Positions 8,024 through 17,370 of a DNA stretch of 64,000 nt are shown piece after piece. The position numbers and the translations under genes are program-made. Position 1 is the stretch's first letter. Each line of letters starts with the position of its first letter. This DNA is from Arthrobacter sp. PAMC25564 (lineage in GTDB: Bacteria; Actinomycetota; Actinomycetes; Actinomycetales; Micrococcaceae): positions 806,001 to 870,000 of the forward strand of contig NZ_CP039290.1 of NCBI RefSeq assembly GCF_004798705.1, in the 5' to 3' direction. The notes below the pieces were generated by a model. It was not told the DNA's origin. It searched no databases and was given only the letters and a program-made list of their open reading frames with translations.

Positions 8024-9003
8024 TGACCACCATGACCATTGCCAAGGCCATCAATGAAGGCCTGCGTGCGGCGCTGCGCAACAACCCGCGCTCCCTCCTG
8101 ATGGGGGAGGACATCGGGCCGCTCGGCGGCGTCTACCGCGTCACGGACGGCCTGATCGCCGAATTCGGAGCGGACCGTGTGGTGGACACCCCGCTGGCCG
8201 AGTCCGGCATCATCGGCACCGCGATCGGCCTGTCCCTGCGCGGCTACCTACCCATCTGTGAGATCCAGTTCGACGGCTTCGTCTTCCCGGGCTTCAACCA
8301 GATCACCACCCAGCTGGCCAAGATGCACGCGCGCAGCAACGGCAACCTCACCGTTCCCGTCGTCATCCGGATCCCCTACGGCGGTGGCATCGGCTCGATC
8401 GAGCACCACTCTGAATCCCCGGAAGCCCTGTTCGCCCACACGGCCGGCCTGCGCATCATCACCCCGTCCAACCCGCACGACGCCTACTGGATGATCCAGC
8501 AGGCCGTCGACTGCCAGGACCCCGTGATCGTCTTCGAACCCAAGCGCCGCTACTGGCTCAAGGGCGAGGTCGACACGGAATCCGCCGGCCAGGCCACGGA
8601 CCCCTTCAAGGCCCATGTACTGCGTGAAGGCACGGATGCAACCGTGGTGGTTTACGGACCGCTCGTGCCGGTGGCCCTTGCCGCGGCCAACGCCGCCGCC
8701 GAGGACGGCCACAGCGTCGAAGTGATCGACCTCCGGTCCATTTCGCCGATCGACTTCGACACCGTCACGGAGTCCGTCCGGAAGACCGGCCGGCTGATCG
8801 TGGCGCACGAGGCCCCCACCTTCGGCGGCATCGGCGGCGAAATTGCGGCCCGGATCAGTGAGCGGGCCTTCCACTCGCTCGAGGCCCCCGTCATCCGGGT
8901 CGGCGGTTTCCACATGCCCTACCCCGTGGCCAAGGTGGAAGAAGACTACCTGCCGGACATCGACCGCATCCTTGAGGCACTGGACCGTGCCCTTTCTTAC
9001 TGA
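8023..9003 (+). CDS. bkdB: 2-oxoacid dehydrogenase E1 component, beta subunit
   Basis: 326 residues, full length for the family. Recognisable segments are [20 protein letters not shown] (26-45), [20 protein letters not shown] (about 57-76) and the C-terminal [11 protein letters not shown]. Its ATG shares one base with the E1-alpha stop (TGATG), giving translational coupling expected for a 1:1 heterotetramer. It forms the E1 active site together with the alpha subunit. Substrate preference (branched-chain or pyruvate) cannot be read from sequence alone. Confidence 0.9.
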   Translation: MTTMTIAKAINEGLRAALRNNPRSLLMGEDIGPLGGVYRVTDGLIAEFGADRVVDTPLAESGIIGTAIGLSLRGYLPICEIQFDGFVFPGFNQITTQLAKMHARSNGNLTVPVVIRIPYGGGIGSIEHHSESPEALFAHTAGLRIITPSNPHDAYWMIQQAVDCQDPVIVFEPKRRYWLKGEVDTESAGQATDPFKAHVLREGTDATVVVYGPLVPVALAAANAAAEDGHSVEVIDLRSISPIDFDTVTESVRKTGRLIVAHEAPTFGGIGGEIAARISERAFHSLEAPVIRVGGFHMPYPVAKVEEDYLPDIDRILEALDRALSY

Positions 9004-9059
9004 CGGCCCTTGCCACTGATGCAGCGGACCGATGCAGCCTTTCGAAACCGAGGACCCCT

Positions 9060-10559
9060 ATGACGCTCAATAAGTTCAACCTCCCCGATGTGGGCGAAGG
9101 TCTGACGGAGGCCGAAATCGTTGCCTGGAAGGTCAAAGCCGGCGACACCGTGGCCATCAATGACGTGCTGTGCGAGATCGAGACGGCCAAGTCCCTCGTG
9201 GAACTGCCCTCGCCCTTCGCCGGCACCGTCACCGAGCTGCTCGTTCCGGAGGGCGTGACGGTCGACGTCGGGACCCCCATCATCAGCGTCACCGACGCCG
9301 TGGACGCCGACGCAGGCGCGCCGGGGAAGCCGCCCGCCGCCGCGCCGGCTCCCGATGCCCCGCTGTACGGAAAGCTGACGCCGGATGTGTCCGACGCCGG
9401 CGAGGCGGCCGGGCGCCCGGCCGGAGGCCCCCTCGTGGGCTCCGGACCCAAGGCAGACGCCGTCAAGCGCCGCCGCCGGGTTTCCGCCGCCCCGGCCGCC
9501 GTCTCCGAAGTTTCGGCCGGCTCAATCGAAGATCTGGTCGACCCCGTGGAGAGCCACGGCATCTGGATCAGCCCGGAGGCCGTCGCCCATGCAGAGCGGA
9601 CGGTGTCCGCTGAAGGCATCGACCAGCGGCCCACCCTTGGCGGGGCCATCAGCGGCCTCGTCAGCAAGGTCCTGGCCAAGCCGCCGGTGCGCAAGATTGC
9701 CCGGGATCTCGGCATCGACCTCGCCGACGTCGTCCCCACCGGCGCCCGCGGGGAGGTGACCCGTGAGGATCTGGTGAGCTACCAGGCCCAGCGCGACGCC
9801 GAGGTGGACAAGGCGGACACCTTCTGGGGCAAGACCGGCCGTCCGCAGGAACAGCGGATCGAGCGGATCCCGGTCAAGGGCGTCCGCAAGGCCACGGCGA
9901 AGGCCATGGTCGAGTCGGCTTTCGCGGCTCCGCACGTCAGCATCTTCGTGGACGTGGATGCCAGCCGGACCATGGAGTTCGTCAAGCGGCTCAAGCTGTC
10001 CCGCGACTTCGAGGGCATCAAGGTTTCCCCGCTGCTGATTCTTTCCAAGGCGGTCATCTGGGCCGCGGCGCGCAACCCCAGCGTCAACGCCACCTGGGTG
10101 GACAGCGCAGATGGCGATTCCGCCGAGATCCATGTCAAACACTTCATGAACCTCGGCATCGCCGCCGCCACACCGCGCGGCCTGATGGTGCCGAACATCA
10201 AGAACGCCCAGGACCTCTCCCTCAAGGAACTGGCCCTGGCCCTGAACGAGCTGGCCACGACCGCCCGGGCGGGCAAGACCCAGCCGTCGCAGATGCAGGG
10301 CGGCACCCTGACCATCACCAACATCGGCGCCCTCGGCATCGACACCGGCACCCCGATCATCAACCCCGGCGAGGTGGCGATCGTTGCCTTCGGCACCATC
10401 AAGCAGAAGCCCTGGGTGCTCGACGGCGAAGTCATTCCGCGCTGGATCACCACCCTCGGCGGCTCCTTCGACCACCGGGTGGTGGACGGCGACCTCTCGG
10501 CCCGCTTCATGGCCGACGTCGCGGCCATCCTGGAGGAGCCTGCACTGCTGCTGGACTGA
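9060..10559 (+). CDS. bkdC: 2-oxoacid dehydrogenase E2, dihydrolipoamide acyltransferase
   Basis: 499 residues with the complete E2 layout: one N-terminal lipoyl domain (1-80) with the lipoylated lysine in EIETAKS (K44), a long Ala/Pro/Gly-rich linker, a peripheral-subunit binding domain around 215-250 ([18 protein letters not shown]), and a C-terminal catalytic domain ending with FDHRVVDGD (about 468-476), whose histidine and aspartate are catalytic. It transfers the acyl group from lipoamide to CoA and forms the complex core. 56 bp after E1-beta with GAGGA before the ATG. Confidence 0.92.
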   Translation: MTLNKFNLPDVGEGLTEAEIVAWKVKAGDTVAINDVLCEIETAKSLVELPSPFAGTVTELLVPEGVTVDVGTPIISVTDAVDADAGAPGKPPAAAPAPDAPLYGKLTPDVSDAGEAAGRPAGGPLVGSGPKADAVKRRRRVSAAPAAVSEVSAGSIEDLVDPVESHGIWISPEAVAHAERTVSAEGIDQRPTLGGAISGLVSKVLAKPPVRKIARDLGIDLADVVPTGARGEVTREDLVSYQAQRDAEVDKADTFWGKTGRPQEQRIERIPVKGVRKATAKAMVESAFAAPHVSIFVDVDASRTMEFVKRLKLSRDFEGIKVSPLLILSKAVIWAAARNPSVNATWVDSADGDSAEIHVKHFMNLGIAAATPRGLMVPNIKNAQDLSLKELALALNELATTARAGKTQPSQMQGGTLTITNIGALGIDTGTPIINPGEVAIVAFGTIKQKPWVLDGEVIPRWITTLGGSFDHRVVDGDLSARFMADVAAILEEPALLLD

Positions 10560-10598
10560 CTCTGCTGGACCCCGGCCGGCACGATCCCGGCCATTGGT

Positions 10599-10912
10599 AT
10601 GCAGCGCGTGTCCCACATGCTCGGCTTCAAGCCCGCCGCAGAACTCCTGGGGGAGGGCACCGAGATCTACCTCGACGCGAGCCGCGGCTGGAGGGCGAAC
10701 GGGGCCATGGAGGTGCTCCGCTGCACCGAGGGCCTGGGGCTGTCCATGCTCGAAGAGCCGTGCGACGCCGGCAAGGCGATTGGCCGCCGCAGGACGTCAC
10801 GATGGGCAACCAGATCGACACCCAGGTGGGAAGCCTGGCGACCGTGACATTCGGTGCGGCCTTCGTGGACAGTCCGCTAAACTCCACATTGATATGCAAA
10901 AGCTTTCAATAA
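10599..10912 (+). pseudogene. Remnant of a muconate cycloisomerase-like (enolase superfamily) gene
   Basis: Two pieces of one family in different frames. From 10599 the frame reads GTEIYLDASRGWRANGAMEV then CTEGLGLSMLEEPCD, the central barrel strands of muconate/chloromuconate cycloisomerase or mandelate racemase relatives. After about 10770 the frame turns to nonsense, and from 10802 another frame reads MGNQIDTQVGSLATVTFGAA, the C-terminal part of the same family, stopping at 10910-10912. The N-terminal half and the metal-binding middle are missing. It lies just upstream of the catechol dioxygenase, as catB would in a catechol ortho-cleavage cluster. Confidence 0.75.
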
Positions 10913-10942
10913 GGCCGAAATAGGTATTTCCCATCGATCAAT

Positions 10943-10957
10943 AACGGTCCTACCGTT
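10943..10957. promoter_or_regulatory. Operator-like palindrome upstream of catechol dioxygenase
   Basis: AACGGT-CCT-ACCGTT, a perfect 6-3-6 inverted repeat, 94 bp before the catA start and just downstream of the cycloisomerase remnant. Position fits an operator for an IclR, LysR or similar regulator, but no such gene is in the window. Confidence 0.45.
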
Positions 10958-11050
10958 GAACCAAGACCGGATGTGAGACAGGGCACAGCACCCAACGTGA
11001 GTGCATATCAGTCCGGAAACCACGCACGATGCATCGACAAAGGAGTCATC

Positions 11051-11929
11051 ATGACGACGGAAACCCAGGCCACCGCCGCCGCTTCGGGCGCAGGGGCAAC
11101 GGCCCGCTTCAGGGAGAACAAGCACGTCGGGGGAGGTACCAGCCAGGCGCGCGTCAGCGCCCTCGCCGGCCGGCTGATCAAGGCGGTCAATGACATCGTC
11201 ACGGACGAGTTGGTCAGCTACGACGAGTACAACGCCCTGAAAGCCTGGCTCATCAGCGTCGGCGAAACCGGCGAATGGCCGCTGTTCCTGGACGTCTGGG
11301 TGGAACACTCCGTCGAGGAGGTCGCCAACGCCAACCGGCACGGCTCCAAGGGCACCATCGAGGGCCCATACTACTTGCCGGGCGCCCCCGTCCAGCACAG
11401 CCCCGCCACGCTGCCGATGCGCGACGAGGAGCCCGGAACCCCGCTGCTGTTCCAGGGCCACGTCAAGAGCGTTGCCGGCGAGCCCCTCGCCGGCGCGCAG
11501 ATCGAGCTCTGGCACGCCGACGACCTCGGCTTCTACTCCCAGTTCGCCCCGGGCCTGCCGGAATGGAACCTCCGCGGCACCGTCATCGCCGATGACCAGG
11601 GCAACTTCCAGATCAACACGATCCAGCCCGCGCCCTACCAGATCCCCACCGACGGCGCCTGCGGAGCCCTCATCGCGGCCGCCGGCTGGCACGCCTGGCG
11701 CCCCGCCCATATCCACCTCAAGGTTTCGGCGGCCGGACACCGGCTCATCACCACCCAGCTGTACTTCGAAGGCGACGAGCACGTTGCCGACGACATCGCC
11801 TCGGCCGTAAAACCAGACCTCGTGCTCGCCCCCACCGGGCGCGCCGACGGCCAGGGCCGGGAAGTCACCTACGACTTCATCCTCGACCGCACGACTGAGG
11901 CGCTCGACCGGATAGGGAGAAGTCGATGA
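11051..11929 (+). CDS. catA: Catechol 1,2-dioxygenase (intradiol ring-cleavage)
   Basis: 292 residues. It cleaves catechol to cis,cis-muconate using Fe(III). The N-terminal helical region is followed by the intradiol domain: GTIEGPYYLPGAP (about 101-113), ELWHADDLGFYSQF with an iron-ligand tyrosine, then PAPYQIPTDGACG (second tyrosine) and WRPAHIHLKV (the two histidine ligands), so all four ligands are present. ATG 11051 follows AAGGAG by six bases; an upstream in-frame start at 10973 lacks such a site. Looks intact, although the neighbours on both sides are broken pathway genes. A hydroxyquinol dioxygenase is the main alternative. Confidence 0.88.
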   Translation: MTTETQATAAASGAGATARFRENKHVGGGTSQARVSALAGRLIKAVNDIVTDELVSYDEYNALKAWLISVGETGEWPLFLDVWVEHSVEEVANANRHGSKGTIEGPYYLPGAPVQHSPATLPMRDEEPGTPLLFQGHVKSVAGEPLAGAQIELWHADDLGFYSQFAPGLPEWNLRGTVIADDQGNFQINTIQPAPYQIPTDGACGALIAAAGWHAWRPAHIHLKVSAAGHRLITTQLYFEGDEHVADDIASAVKPDLVLAPTGRADGQGREVTYDFILDRTTEALDRIGRSR

Positions 11930-12240
11930 CTCAGGAGGTCAGGGGGGCCATTGACAACCGGGAACTGCGCCACGCATTCGGCACGTTCACCACCGTTGTC
12001 ACGGTGGTCACCACCCGGACGGTCGACGGCGTTCCGCGCCACGATCACCGCCTTCACCGCGGTATCGCTTGACCCGCCGCTCGTCCAGGCCACCCTGACC
12101 CGCACCTCGCGCGCCGCCCGGTACCCCTCCGCCAGGTCGGACGCCTCGTCGAGGGAGCGCCTTGGGACCACTCCGGTGATGCCCCGGAATCGGGCTGGTT
12201 CGCCGGGGCAAGTTCCTTCAAAACCCTCCACACGTCTTAA
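11926..12240 (+). pseudogene. Broken flavin reductase gene (HpaC/flavin-reductase-like domain)
   Basis: The ATG overlaps the catA stop (ATGA at 11926-11929). The first frame reads ELRHAFGTFTTVVTVVTT, the N-terminus of FMN-binding flavin reductases that feed two-component monooxygenases, but stops at about 12073. A second frame, used from about 12028, continues the family with ITAFTAVSLDPPLVQATLTR (about 12040-12100). Near 12190 a third frame gives ESGWFAGASS and ends with TAA at 12238-12240. At least two frameshifts and loss of the C-terminal half make it non-functional. Confidence 0.7.
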
Positions 12241-12266
12241 CCCCGCGGCGGGGTTAAGACGTGTGG
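12228..12266. terminator. Perfect 19-bp-arm palindrome, probable bidirectional terminator
   Basis: Arms 12228-12246 and 12248-12266 are exact reverse complements around one central base. It lies between the end of the catA cluster (+) and the end of the small membrane protein gene (-), the position of a shared terminator. There is no long T-tract on either side. Confidence 0.5.
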
Positions 12267-12290
12267 TTGCTTGTGGCGCCGGAAGACGGC

Positions 12291-12629
12291 TCAGTTCGCC
12301 GAATAGATGGAGAGCATGTTGGCCAGGCCCGCATCGCCGCTGATGCTGGCCAGGGCGGCCGCGGCGGCAAACAACAGGCCGGCAAATCCCGTGCAGCATC
12401 CGCTTACGACGGCGAGGAACTTCCAGTCCTCGCGCAGGACGCTCTGGACGGTGTGGGGCATCCGGAGCCCGGGGGTGATCATGTTGGGGGCGCTGTCCGT
12501 GGAGCCGTCGTCCAGGAATGCGACCACTCTGCCTGCGCTGCGGTCCACGCGCATGGCGCTGATGTGGTTGCCGTGGCGGGCCAGCAGGATGTCGTGGCCG
12601 ACTAGCTGGCGGCGCTGAAGAGTGAGCAA
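12291..12629 (-). CDS. Small membrane protein of unknown function
   Basis: 112 residues, not recognised. Start is TTG at 12629 with GGGGGA five bases upstream; GTG/ATG alternatives are absent nearby. The first ~60 residues look soluble, and a hydrophobic segment of about 25 residues (roughly 70-98, FLAVVSGCCTGFAGLLFAAA) predicts one or two membrane passes. Convergent with the broken catA cluster, 179 bp downstream of uspA. Confidence 0.5.
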   Translation of the reverse strand: MLTLQRRQLVGHDILLARHGNHISAMRVDRSAGRVVAFLDDGSTDSAPNMITPGLRMPHTVQSVLREDWKFLAVVSGCCTGFAGLLFAAAAALASISGDAGLANMLSIYSAN

Positions 12630-12808
12630 GGGGTCCCCCGGATCAGTAGGTTCTTAGGATGTCCGCATCATCGGGGGCATCTCCAATTTTACTGCCGGGG
12701 CGCTGCCTCCCTCAGCAAAATACGGGTGAGGCTGCCCACCAGGGCCTGTGATGCGGCCCAAACCGGCGCATTCCTGCCCGCCGTCGGCCAGCCAGGAACC
12801 ATGCCGTC

Positions 12809-13237
12809 CTAGGCCTCGTCGGTCTTGGCGATGTAGACGTCGCAGGGGGCGTTGTGGGCCACACTGTTCGCAACGCTGCCCAGCACCCGCCCGAGCCCGC
12901 GCATGTTCCTGTTGCCCACCACGATCATCCGGGCTCCGGAGCGCTCCGCTTCCTGGACGAGGGCCTCCGCGGGCTTGCCTCGTGCAGCGGCGTAAGTGAT
13001 GTTGACGCCTTCCGTGCGCAGGGAATCTGCCACGCCCTTGGCGACTTTCTCGGCGTTGCCGGCGTCGGAGACGATCCACTGGTCGCTGCCGCTGCTGAAG
13101 ATCTCGGTCTTGTCGCTGTCGAAGGCGGAGACGACGTGGAGGGTTGCCCGGAGGGAAGCGGCCAGGTCCCGCGCCGCCTGCGCAGCCTTCAGGGCAGTGT
13201 CACTGCCATCGACGCCGACGACAATAATTCCGGTCAT
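12809..13237 (-). CDS. Universal stress protein (UspA family)
   Basis: 142 residues, a single Usp domain. It begins IIVVGVDGSDTALKAA and ends with the ATP-binding signature IVVGNRNMRGLGRVLGSVAN (G-2x-G-9x-G-S/T type), so it should bind ATP. UspA proteins accumulate under starvation or stress. Monocistronic by spacing: 179 bp and 70 bp from its neighbours, all on the same strand. Confidence 0.9.
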   Translation of the reverse strand: MTGIIVVGVDGSDTALKAAQAARDLAASLRATLHVVSAFDSDKTEIFSSGSDQWIVSDAGNAEKVAKGVADSLRTEGVNITYAAARGKPAEALVQEAERSGARMIVVGNRNMRGLGRVLGSVANSVAHNAPCDVYIAKTDEA

Positions 13238-13307
13238 TAAATGCTCCTCTGGGTCAACAAACGTCTTCGGCTATGCAGCAATGATGATTCAGGCTACAGG
13301 CTGCAAT

Positions 13308-14621
13308 CTACAGTGCGGAGATGGCGTCCCGCAGGACCGGCGCCAGCCGCCGGACGCCCTCGCGGATGGATTCCGGCGGCACGGCGCTGAAAGCCAGCCG
13401 GATCTTGTTGGACGGTTTGTCCGAATGACTGAATGCCGCGCCGGGAATGAACACGACGCCGGCGTCGATCGCCTTCTGCAGCAGGGGATAGGTGTCCACG
13501 CCTTCGGGCAGTGTGACCCAGACGAAGAAGCCGCCGTCCGGGCGGGTCCAGCTCAGGCCCTCGGGCATGTACTCGTCCAAGGCCGCGAGCATCGCCTTGC
13601 AGCGCTCCTCGTAGAGCCCCCGGTAGGTCTCGATCTGGCCGCGCCAGTCATAGTCCCGCAGGTAGGCGGAGACCAGCATCTGGTTCAGCGTGGGCGGGCA
13701 CAGGGTAACGGCCTCCGAGGCCAGGTAGTAGCGGCGCTGCAGATGCGCCGGGACGAGGGCCCAGCCGATCCGAAGCCCCGGCGCGAAGATCTTGGAGAAG
13801 GATCCCATGTAGATGACATCGTCCGGATTGGCTGCCCGCAAGGGTGTCAGGGGTTTTCCGTCGAAGCGGAGCAGTCCGTACGGGTTGTCTTCCAGCACTA
13901 AAATATTCGCTTTACGGCATATGTCGACGACCCGCTGCCGGCGTTCCGGCGCGAGTGTGATGCCGGAGGGGTTGTTGAAGCTGGGAATCGTGTAGAGGAA
14001 CTTGACGCTCTTGCCCGCCGCCTGGAGGGCCGCGATCCGGGCCGCCAGCAGTTCCGGGATGATGCCGTCCGCGTCCATCGGCACCGTCGCAATCTCAACC
14101 TGGTAGGCCTCGAAGGTATTGAGTGCCCCGACATACGTGGGGTCCTCCACGAGGACAACGTCGCCCGGGTTGCAGAAGACCTTGGTGGCCACATCCTGGG
14201 CCGACTGCGAGCCGGCCGTGATCACAACGTTCTCAGGCCGCGCATCGAGGATTCCCTCGGCCGCCATGACCTCGCAGATCTGGGTGCGCAGCTCCGGGGT
14301 GCCCTGGCCGGTGCCATACTGCAGGGCCGTCATTCCCTGTTCGGCGATGATCTTGGCGGCGGTCTGGCCAAGGCGTTCCAGCGGGAGCGATTGAAGGTAC
14401 GGGCTCCCGCCGGCCAGGGAGACGAGGCCGGGGCGCATCGAAATGTCGAAGACGTCGCGGACTGCTGACTGCTTGATGTTTGCTGCGCGCTCCGAGAAGA
14501 GGATCTCGTGGCGGTGGGCGGACGTAGCCGCACGTTCGATTGCATCAATTGCCTCGGCCGGGAGAATGTCGGCGGCGGCATCAAGTGTTTTGTGGGTCAC
14601 ATTCCCAAGACTACAACCCAT
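13308..14621 (-). CDS. PLP-dependent aminotransferase (2-aminoadipate/valine-pyruvate type)
   Basis: 437 residues, fold-type I. LVSLAGGSPYLQSLPLE near the N-terminus, YGTGQGTPELR, PSFNNPSGITL, EDNPYGLLRF and YMGSFSKIFAPGLRIGW (PLP lysine in SFSK) match the MocR-like aminotransferase domain without its GntR domain, i.e. 2-aminoadipate or kynurenine/alpha-aminotransferases. The frame is open further upstream but family similarity begins near ATG 14621; an alternative GTG at 14600 lies seven bases after TAGTCT and could be a leaderless start. Amino donor and acceptor cannot be named. Confidence 0.82.
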   Translation of the reverse strand: MGCSLGNVTHKTLDAAADILPAEAIDAIERAATSAHRHEILFSERAANIKQSAVRDVFDISMRPGLVSLAGGSPYLQSLPLERLGQTAAKIIAEQGMTALQYGTGQGTPELRTQICEVMAAEGILDARPENVVITAGSQSAQDVATKVFCNPGDVVLVEDPTYVGALNTFEAYQVEIATVPMDADGIIPELLAARIAALQAAGKSVKFLYTIPSFNNPSGITLAPERRQRVVDICRKANILVLEDNPYGLLRFDGKPLTPLRAANPDDVIYMGSFSKIFAPGLRIGWALVPAHLQRRYYLASEAVTLCPPTLNQMLVSAYLRDYDWRGQIETYRGLYEERCKAMLAALDEYMPEGLSWTRPDGGFFVWVTLPEGVDTYPLLQKAIDAGVVFIPGAAFSHSDKPSNKIRLAFSAVPPESIREGVRRLAPVLRDAISAL

Positions 14622-14695
14622 GTTGTCAATGGGGCAACGTTTGTTCACTTCGAAGCCGCGCCGCATCCTCCCGGCAGCAACCCGGTCCGGGACGC

Positions 14696-14732
14696 AGAAC
14701 GCCCCCGGCGCCGTGGCGGTCGGGGGCGTTCT
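14696..14732 (-). terminator. Terminator hairpin after the FMN reductase gene
   Basis: Perfect 12-bp arms (AGAACGCCCCCG at 14696-14707, CGGGGGCGTTCT at 14721-14732) with a 13-base loop, 26 bp past the end of the reductase gene. GC-rich stem without a strong T-tract. Confidence 0.5.
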
Positions 14733-14757
14733 GGAGTGAAGCCGGATGTGCCTGGAC

Positions 14758-15321
14758 TCAGGCTGCTTCGACGGTGCGTGCCTGTGCCAAGGCGTCGAAG
14801 ACGCCCTTGATCTGCTCAACAACCTCGGCGTCGTCCTTCGGGTGGACCTCGGCGAAGCGGACCATGGAGCCCGGGACGGCCAGCTTGACGTCCTCGAGCA
14901 CCTGGGCGCCTGCGATGCCGACGGCCTTGCGGGCCTCGTCCTGGGCCCAGACGCCGCCGAACTGGCCGAAGGCGGTGCCGACGACGGCGGTCGGCTTGCC
15001 GGACAGTGCGCCGGCGCCGTACGGGCGGGACAGCCAGTCAATGGCATTCTTCAGCGACGCCGGTACCGTGCCGTTGTGCTCCGGGGTGACCAACAGCAGG
15101 GTGTCGGCTGCGTTGGCTGCGGCGCGCAGTGCGGCTGCGGCGGCCGGGACCTGGCCCTCGACGTCGATGTCCTCGTTGTAGAACGGGATGTTGCCGAGGC
15201 TGTCGTGGATGACAACCTCAACCTGCTCGGGTGCGTTCAGTGCGATGGCCTCGGCGAGCTTGTGGTTGGTGGAGCCGGCGCGCAGGCTGCCGACCAGGGT
15301 GAGGACAGTGTTCTTGGACAT
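14758..15321 (-). CDS. NADPH-dependent FMN reductase family protein
   Basis: 187 residues, flavodoxin-like fold. The N-terminus LTLVGSLRAGSTNHKLAEA carries the FMN-phosphate-binding loop GSLRxGS, and LLVTPEHNGTVPASLKNAID is the second family signature (TPEYN type). Such proteins reduce quinones, azo dyes or free flavin with NAD(P)H. The gene is divergent from a TetR gene, 117 bp apart, with a palindrome between them, so TetR control of this reductase is likely. Confidence 0.88.
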   Translation of the reverse strand: MSKNTVLTLVGSLRAGSTNHKLAEAIALNAPEQVEVVIHDSLGNIPFYNEDIDVEGQVPAAAAALRAAANAADTLLLVTPEHNGTVPASLKNAIDWLSRPYGAGALSGKPTAVVGTAFGQFGGVWAQDEARKAVGIAGAQVLEDVKLAVPGSMVRFAEVHPKDDAEVVEQIKGVFDALAQARTVEAA

Positions 15322-15402
15322 GTGTTCTCCTATGCATCGCGCCGCGGAGGTTCCAGCGGCTGGCTGATTGTGGAGGCTTTTGGGGCCTTCACCCAGTCTA
15401 AA

Positions 15403-15416
15403 CGGACTACGGTCCG
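15403..15416. promoter_or_regulatory. Candidate TetR operator
   Basis: CGGAC-TACG-GTCCG, a 5-4-5 inverted repeat in the 117-bp gap between the divergent FMN reductase and TetR genes, 19 bases before the TetR -10 box. Location fits an autoregulatory TetR site acting on both genes. Confidence 0.45.
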
Positions 15417-15438
15417 GTTATTATTCCCCGGGGCTAGA

Positions 15439-16101
15439 ATGAACGGTGTGAGCCTCATCCCAATCCGCTCCGACGCGCCCGACGGCCGGCACGGTGCACC
15501 GCATGGCGCTGCGCATGGCGCAGCGGCGGGTCCGGAGACCGAACGCCGCGATGCCGCCCGGAACCGCGAGCTCCTGCTCTGCGCCGCCCGCGAGCTCGTC
15601 GAGGAAGGCGGGGTGGACAGGCTCACCATGGGCGAGCTGGCGCAGCGGGCCGGCGTCGGCAAGGGCACCGTGTTCCGCCGTTTCGGAAGCCGTGCCGGGC
15701 TGATGATGGCCCTGCTCAGCGATGCCGAGGCCGAATTCCAGGGGCGTTTCATGTTCGGGGCGCCCCCGCTGGGGCCCGGCGCTTCGCCGCTGCAGCGGCT
15801 GATTGCCGTCGGCACGGCACGCATCGCCTGGCTCCTGGAATTCGGGGAGCTGGCCAGGGCGGCCGAAGAGTCCGCGCACAACAGGTTCGACGTGCCCGCG
15901 GCCGTGCTCTGGCACCGTCACCTGGAGATGCTGCTGCGCGAGGCCGGTGTCACGGCGGACCCGTGGCTGATGGCCTCGGCGCTGAGCGCGGTGCTGGACC
16001 CGGACCGCCTGCTCCTCGCAGTCCGGGTGCAGGGGATAGCGCCGGAGCGGCTCGCGGGGACCTGGCGTGAGCTTGTCACCCGGGTCGTCCGCGGGGCGTA
16101 G
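15439..16101 (+). CDS. TetR family transcriptional regulator
   Basis: 220 residues from ATG 15439. After a low-complexity Gly/Ala/His N-terminus the helix-turn-helix region reads VDRLTMGELAQRAGVGKGTV followed by FRRFGSRAGLM, typical TetR. The ligand domain is not recognisable. TAGAAT (15435-15440) overlaps that ATG and stands seven bases before GTG 15448, so the true start may be the GTG on a leaderless mRNA. Divergent from the FMN reductase gene, its probable target. Confidence 0.88.
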   Translation: MNGVSLIPIRSDAPDGRHGAPHGAAHGAAAGPETERRDAARNRELLLCAARELVEEGGVDRLTMGELAQRAGVGKGTVFRRFGSRAGLMMALLSDAEAEFQGRFMFGAPPLGPGASPLQRLIAVGTARIAWLLEFGELARAAEESAHNRFDVPAAVLWHRHLEMLLREAGVTADPWLMASALSAVLDPDRLLLAVRVQGIAPERLAGTWRELVTRVVRGA

Positions 16102-16381
16102 GCCGGACCGCACCTTTCCATAACCAAGGTGTGGTAGTTTCCTCAGGACTGTGACCCGCAACATGGGTCCACCAAGACTCCGCCGGACGGCCTGCGGACG
16201 GCCAGGCATCCGCCGGCCTATGATCCCGGATCGGCAGGGGAACCCCCATGCCGGCTAGGGGAGGACGGAAGGACCGAAGTTGTGAATAATGTAAAGACCC
16301 CGGCGCGCAGGCAGGCCGTTCCAGCCCGGCCCGCGACGTCCGGGACTGAACAGACCACGGCGATCCGGAACTAGTCGGCCC
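16102..16381. other. 280-bp intergenic region before the peptide ABC operon
   Basis: Between the TetR gene and the first permease, both on the plus strand. It is long enough for a promoter and leader. I found GC-rich partial hairpins (around 16190-16255) but no riboswitch, operator or convincing -35/-10 pair. Confidence 0.3.
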
Positions 16382-17368
16382 ATGCTTCGATATCTCGCAA
16401 AACGTGCCATCACATATGTCGTCATGATCTTCCTGACCACCTCGGCCGGATACCTCCTCGCCGTGAGCACGCTGCAGCCGGCACTGCTGGAACAGGAGCG
16501 CATTCCGAAGCCCACGCCCGAACAGGTGGTCAATTCCTTCCGGCTCAAGGGCCTTGACCCGACGCTCAGCCCATGGGAACGCTACGTCGGATGGCTCACG
16601 GGAGTCATCACCCGCTGGGACTGGGGCCGCAGCCCCAACGGGGCCTACATCAACGCCGAGTTCGGCGACCGGGTCTGGATCTCGACCCGGCTGTTCCTGG
16701 CCGCGATCATCCTGACCCTGATCATCGGCGTCGCCCTGGGCGTCTACACCGCCGCACGGCAGTACAAGGCCGCGGACCGGGTGATCACCTCCTACAGCTA
16801 CCTGATGTACATCGTTCCCGCGCCGATCGCGTACTTCCTGGTCCAGCTCGGCGCCATCAGCATCAACGACGCCGTGGGCGAACGCATCTTCTTTGTCACC
16901 GGGATTTCCACCCCCGGGCTGGAGGGCGACGGCTGGACCCGGTTCCTGGACATGCTGGCCCACTATGCGGTGCCGACGTTCGCCATCACGATCGTGGGCT
17001 GGGGCGCCTACCAGATCGCCCAGCGCCAGTACCTGCTGGACAACGTCAACGCCGACTTCGTCCGCACGGCGCGGGCCAAGGGACTGACCCGCAACCAGGC
17101 CATCACGCGGCACGCCCTGCGCGTCTCCTTCATTCCCGTGGCGCAGAGCATCGCCTTCACGGTCCCGGCGATCTTCGCCGGCGGCTTCTTCGCGGAGAAG
17201 ATCTTCGCCTGGCACGGCATCGGTTCCTGGTCCATCGATTCGATCGCCCTGCAGGATGTCAACGCGGCGACGGCGACCCTCGCCTACGGCTCGGTGATCT
17301 TCGCGGTCGGGGCCATCCTCGCGGACTTTGCCACCACGCTGGTCGACCCGAGAGTGCGGGTGCGGTAA
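16382..17368 (+). CDS. Peptide-type ABC transporter permease (DppB/OppB-like)
   Basis: 328 residues with about six transmembrane segments beginning at residues 10-30. The cytoplasmic loop DFVRTARAKGLTRNQAITRH is the EAA motif that contacts the ATPase. The family imports oligopeptides, dipeptides, nickel or opines. A large periplasm-side insertion between TM1 and TM2 (about 35-95) is normal for DppB types. First gene of a five-gene plus-strand unit; the next starts two bases after its stop. Confidence 0.9.
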   Translation: MLRYLAKRAITYVVMIFLTTSAGYLLAVSTLQPALLEQERIPKPTPEQVVNSFRLKGLDPTLSPWERYVGWLTGVITRWDWGRSPNGAYINAEFGDRVWISTRLFLAAIILTLIIGVALGVYTAARQYKAADRVITSYSYLMYIVPAPIAYFLVQLGAISINDAVGERIFFVTGISTPGLEGDGWTRFLDMLAHYAVPTFAITIVGWGAYQIAQRQYLLDNVNADFVRTARAKGLTRNQAITRHALRVSFIPVAQSIAFTVPAIFAGGFFAEKIFAWHGIGSWSIDSIALQDVNAATATLAYGSVIFAVGAILADFATTLVDPRVRVR

Positions 17369-17370
17369 CC

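Noticed and set aside
14619..14640. TTGACA near the aminotransferase start as its -35 box
   Set aside because: Spacing to TAGTCT is only about 10 bases, too short for a sigma-70-type promoter.
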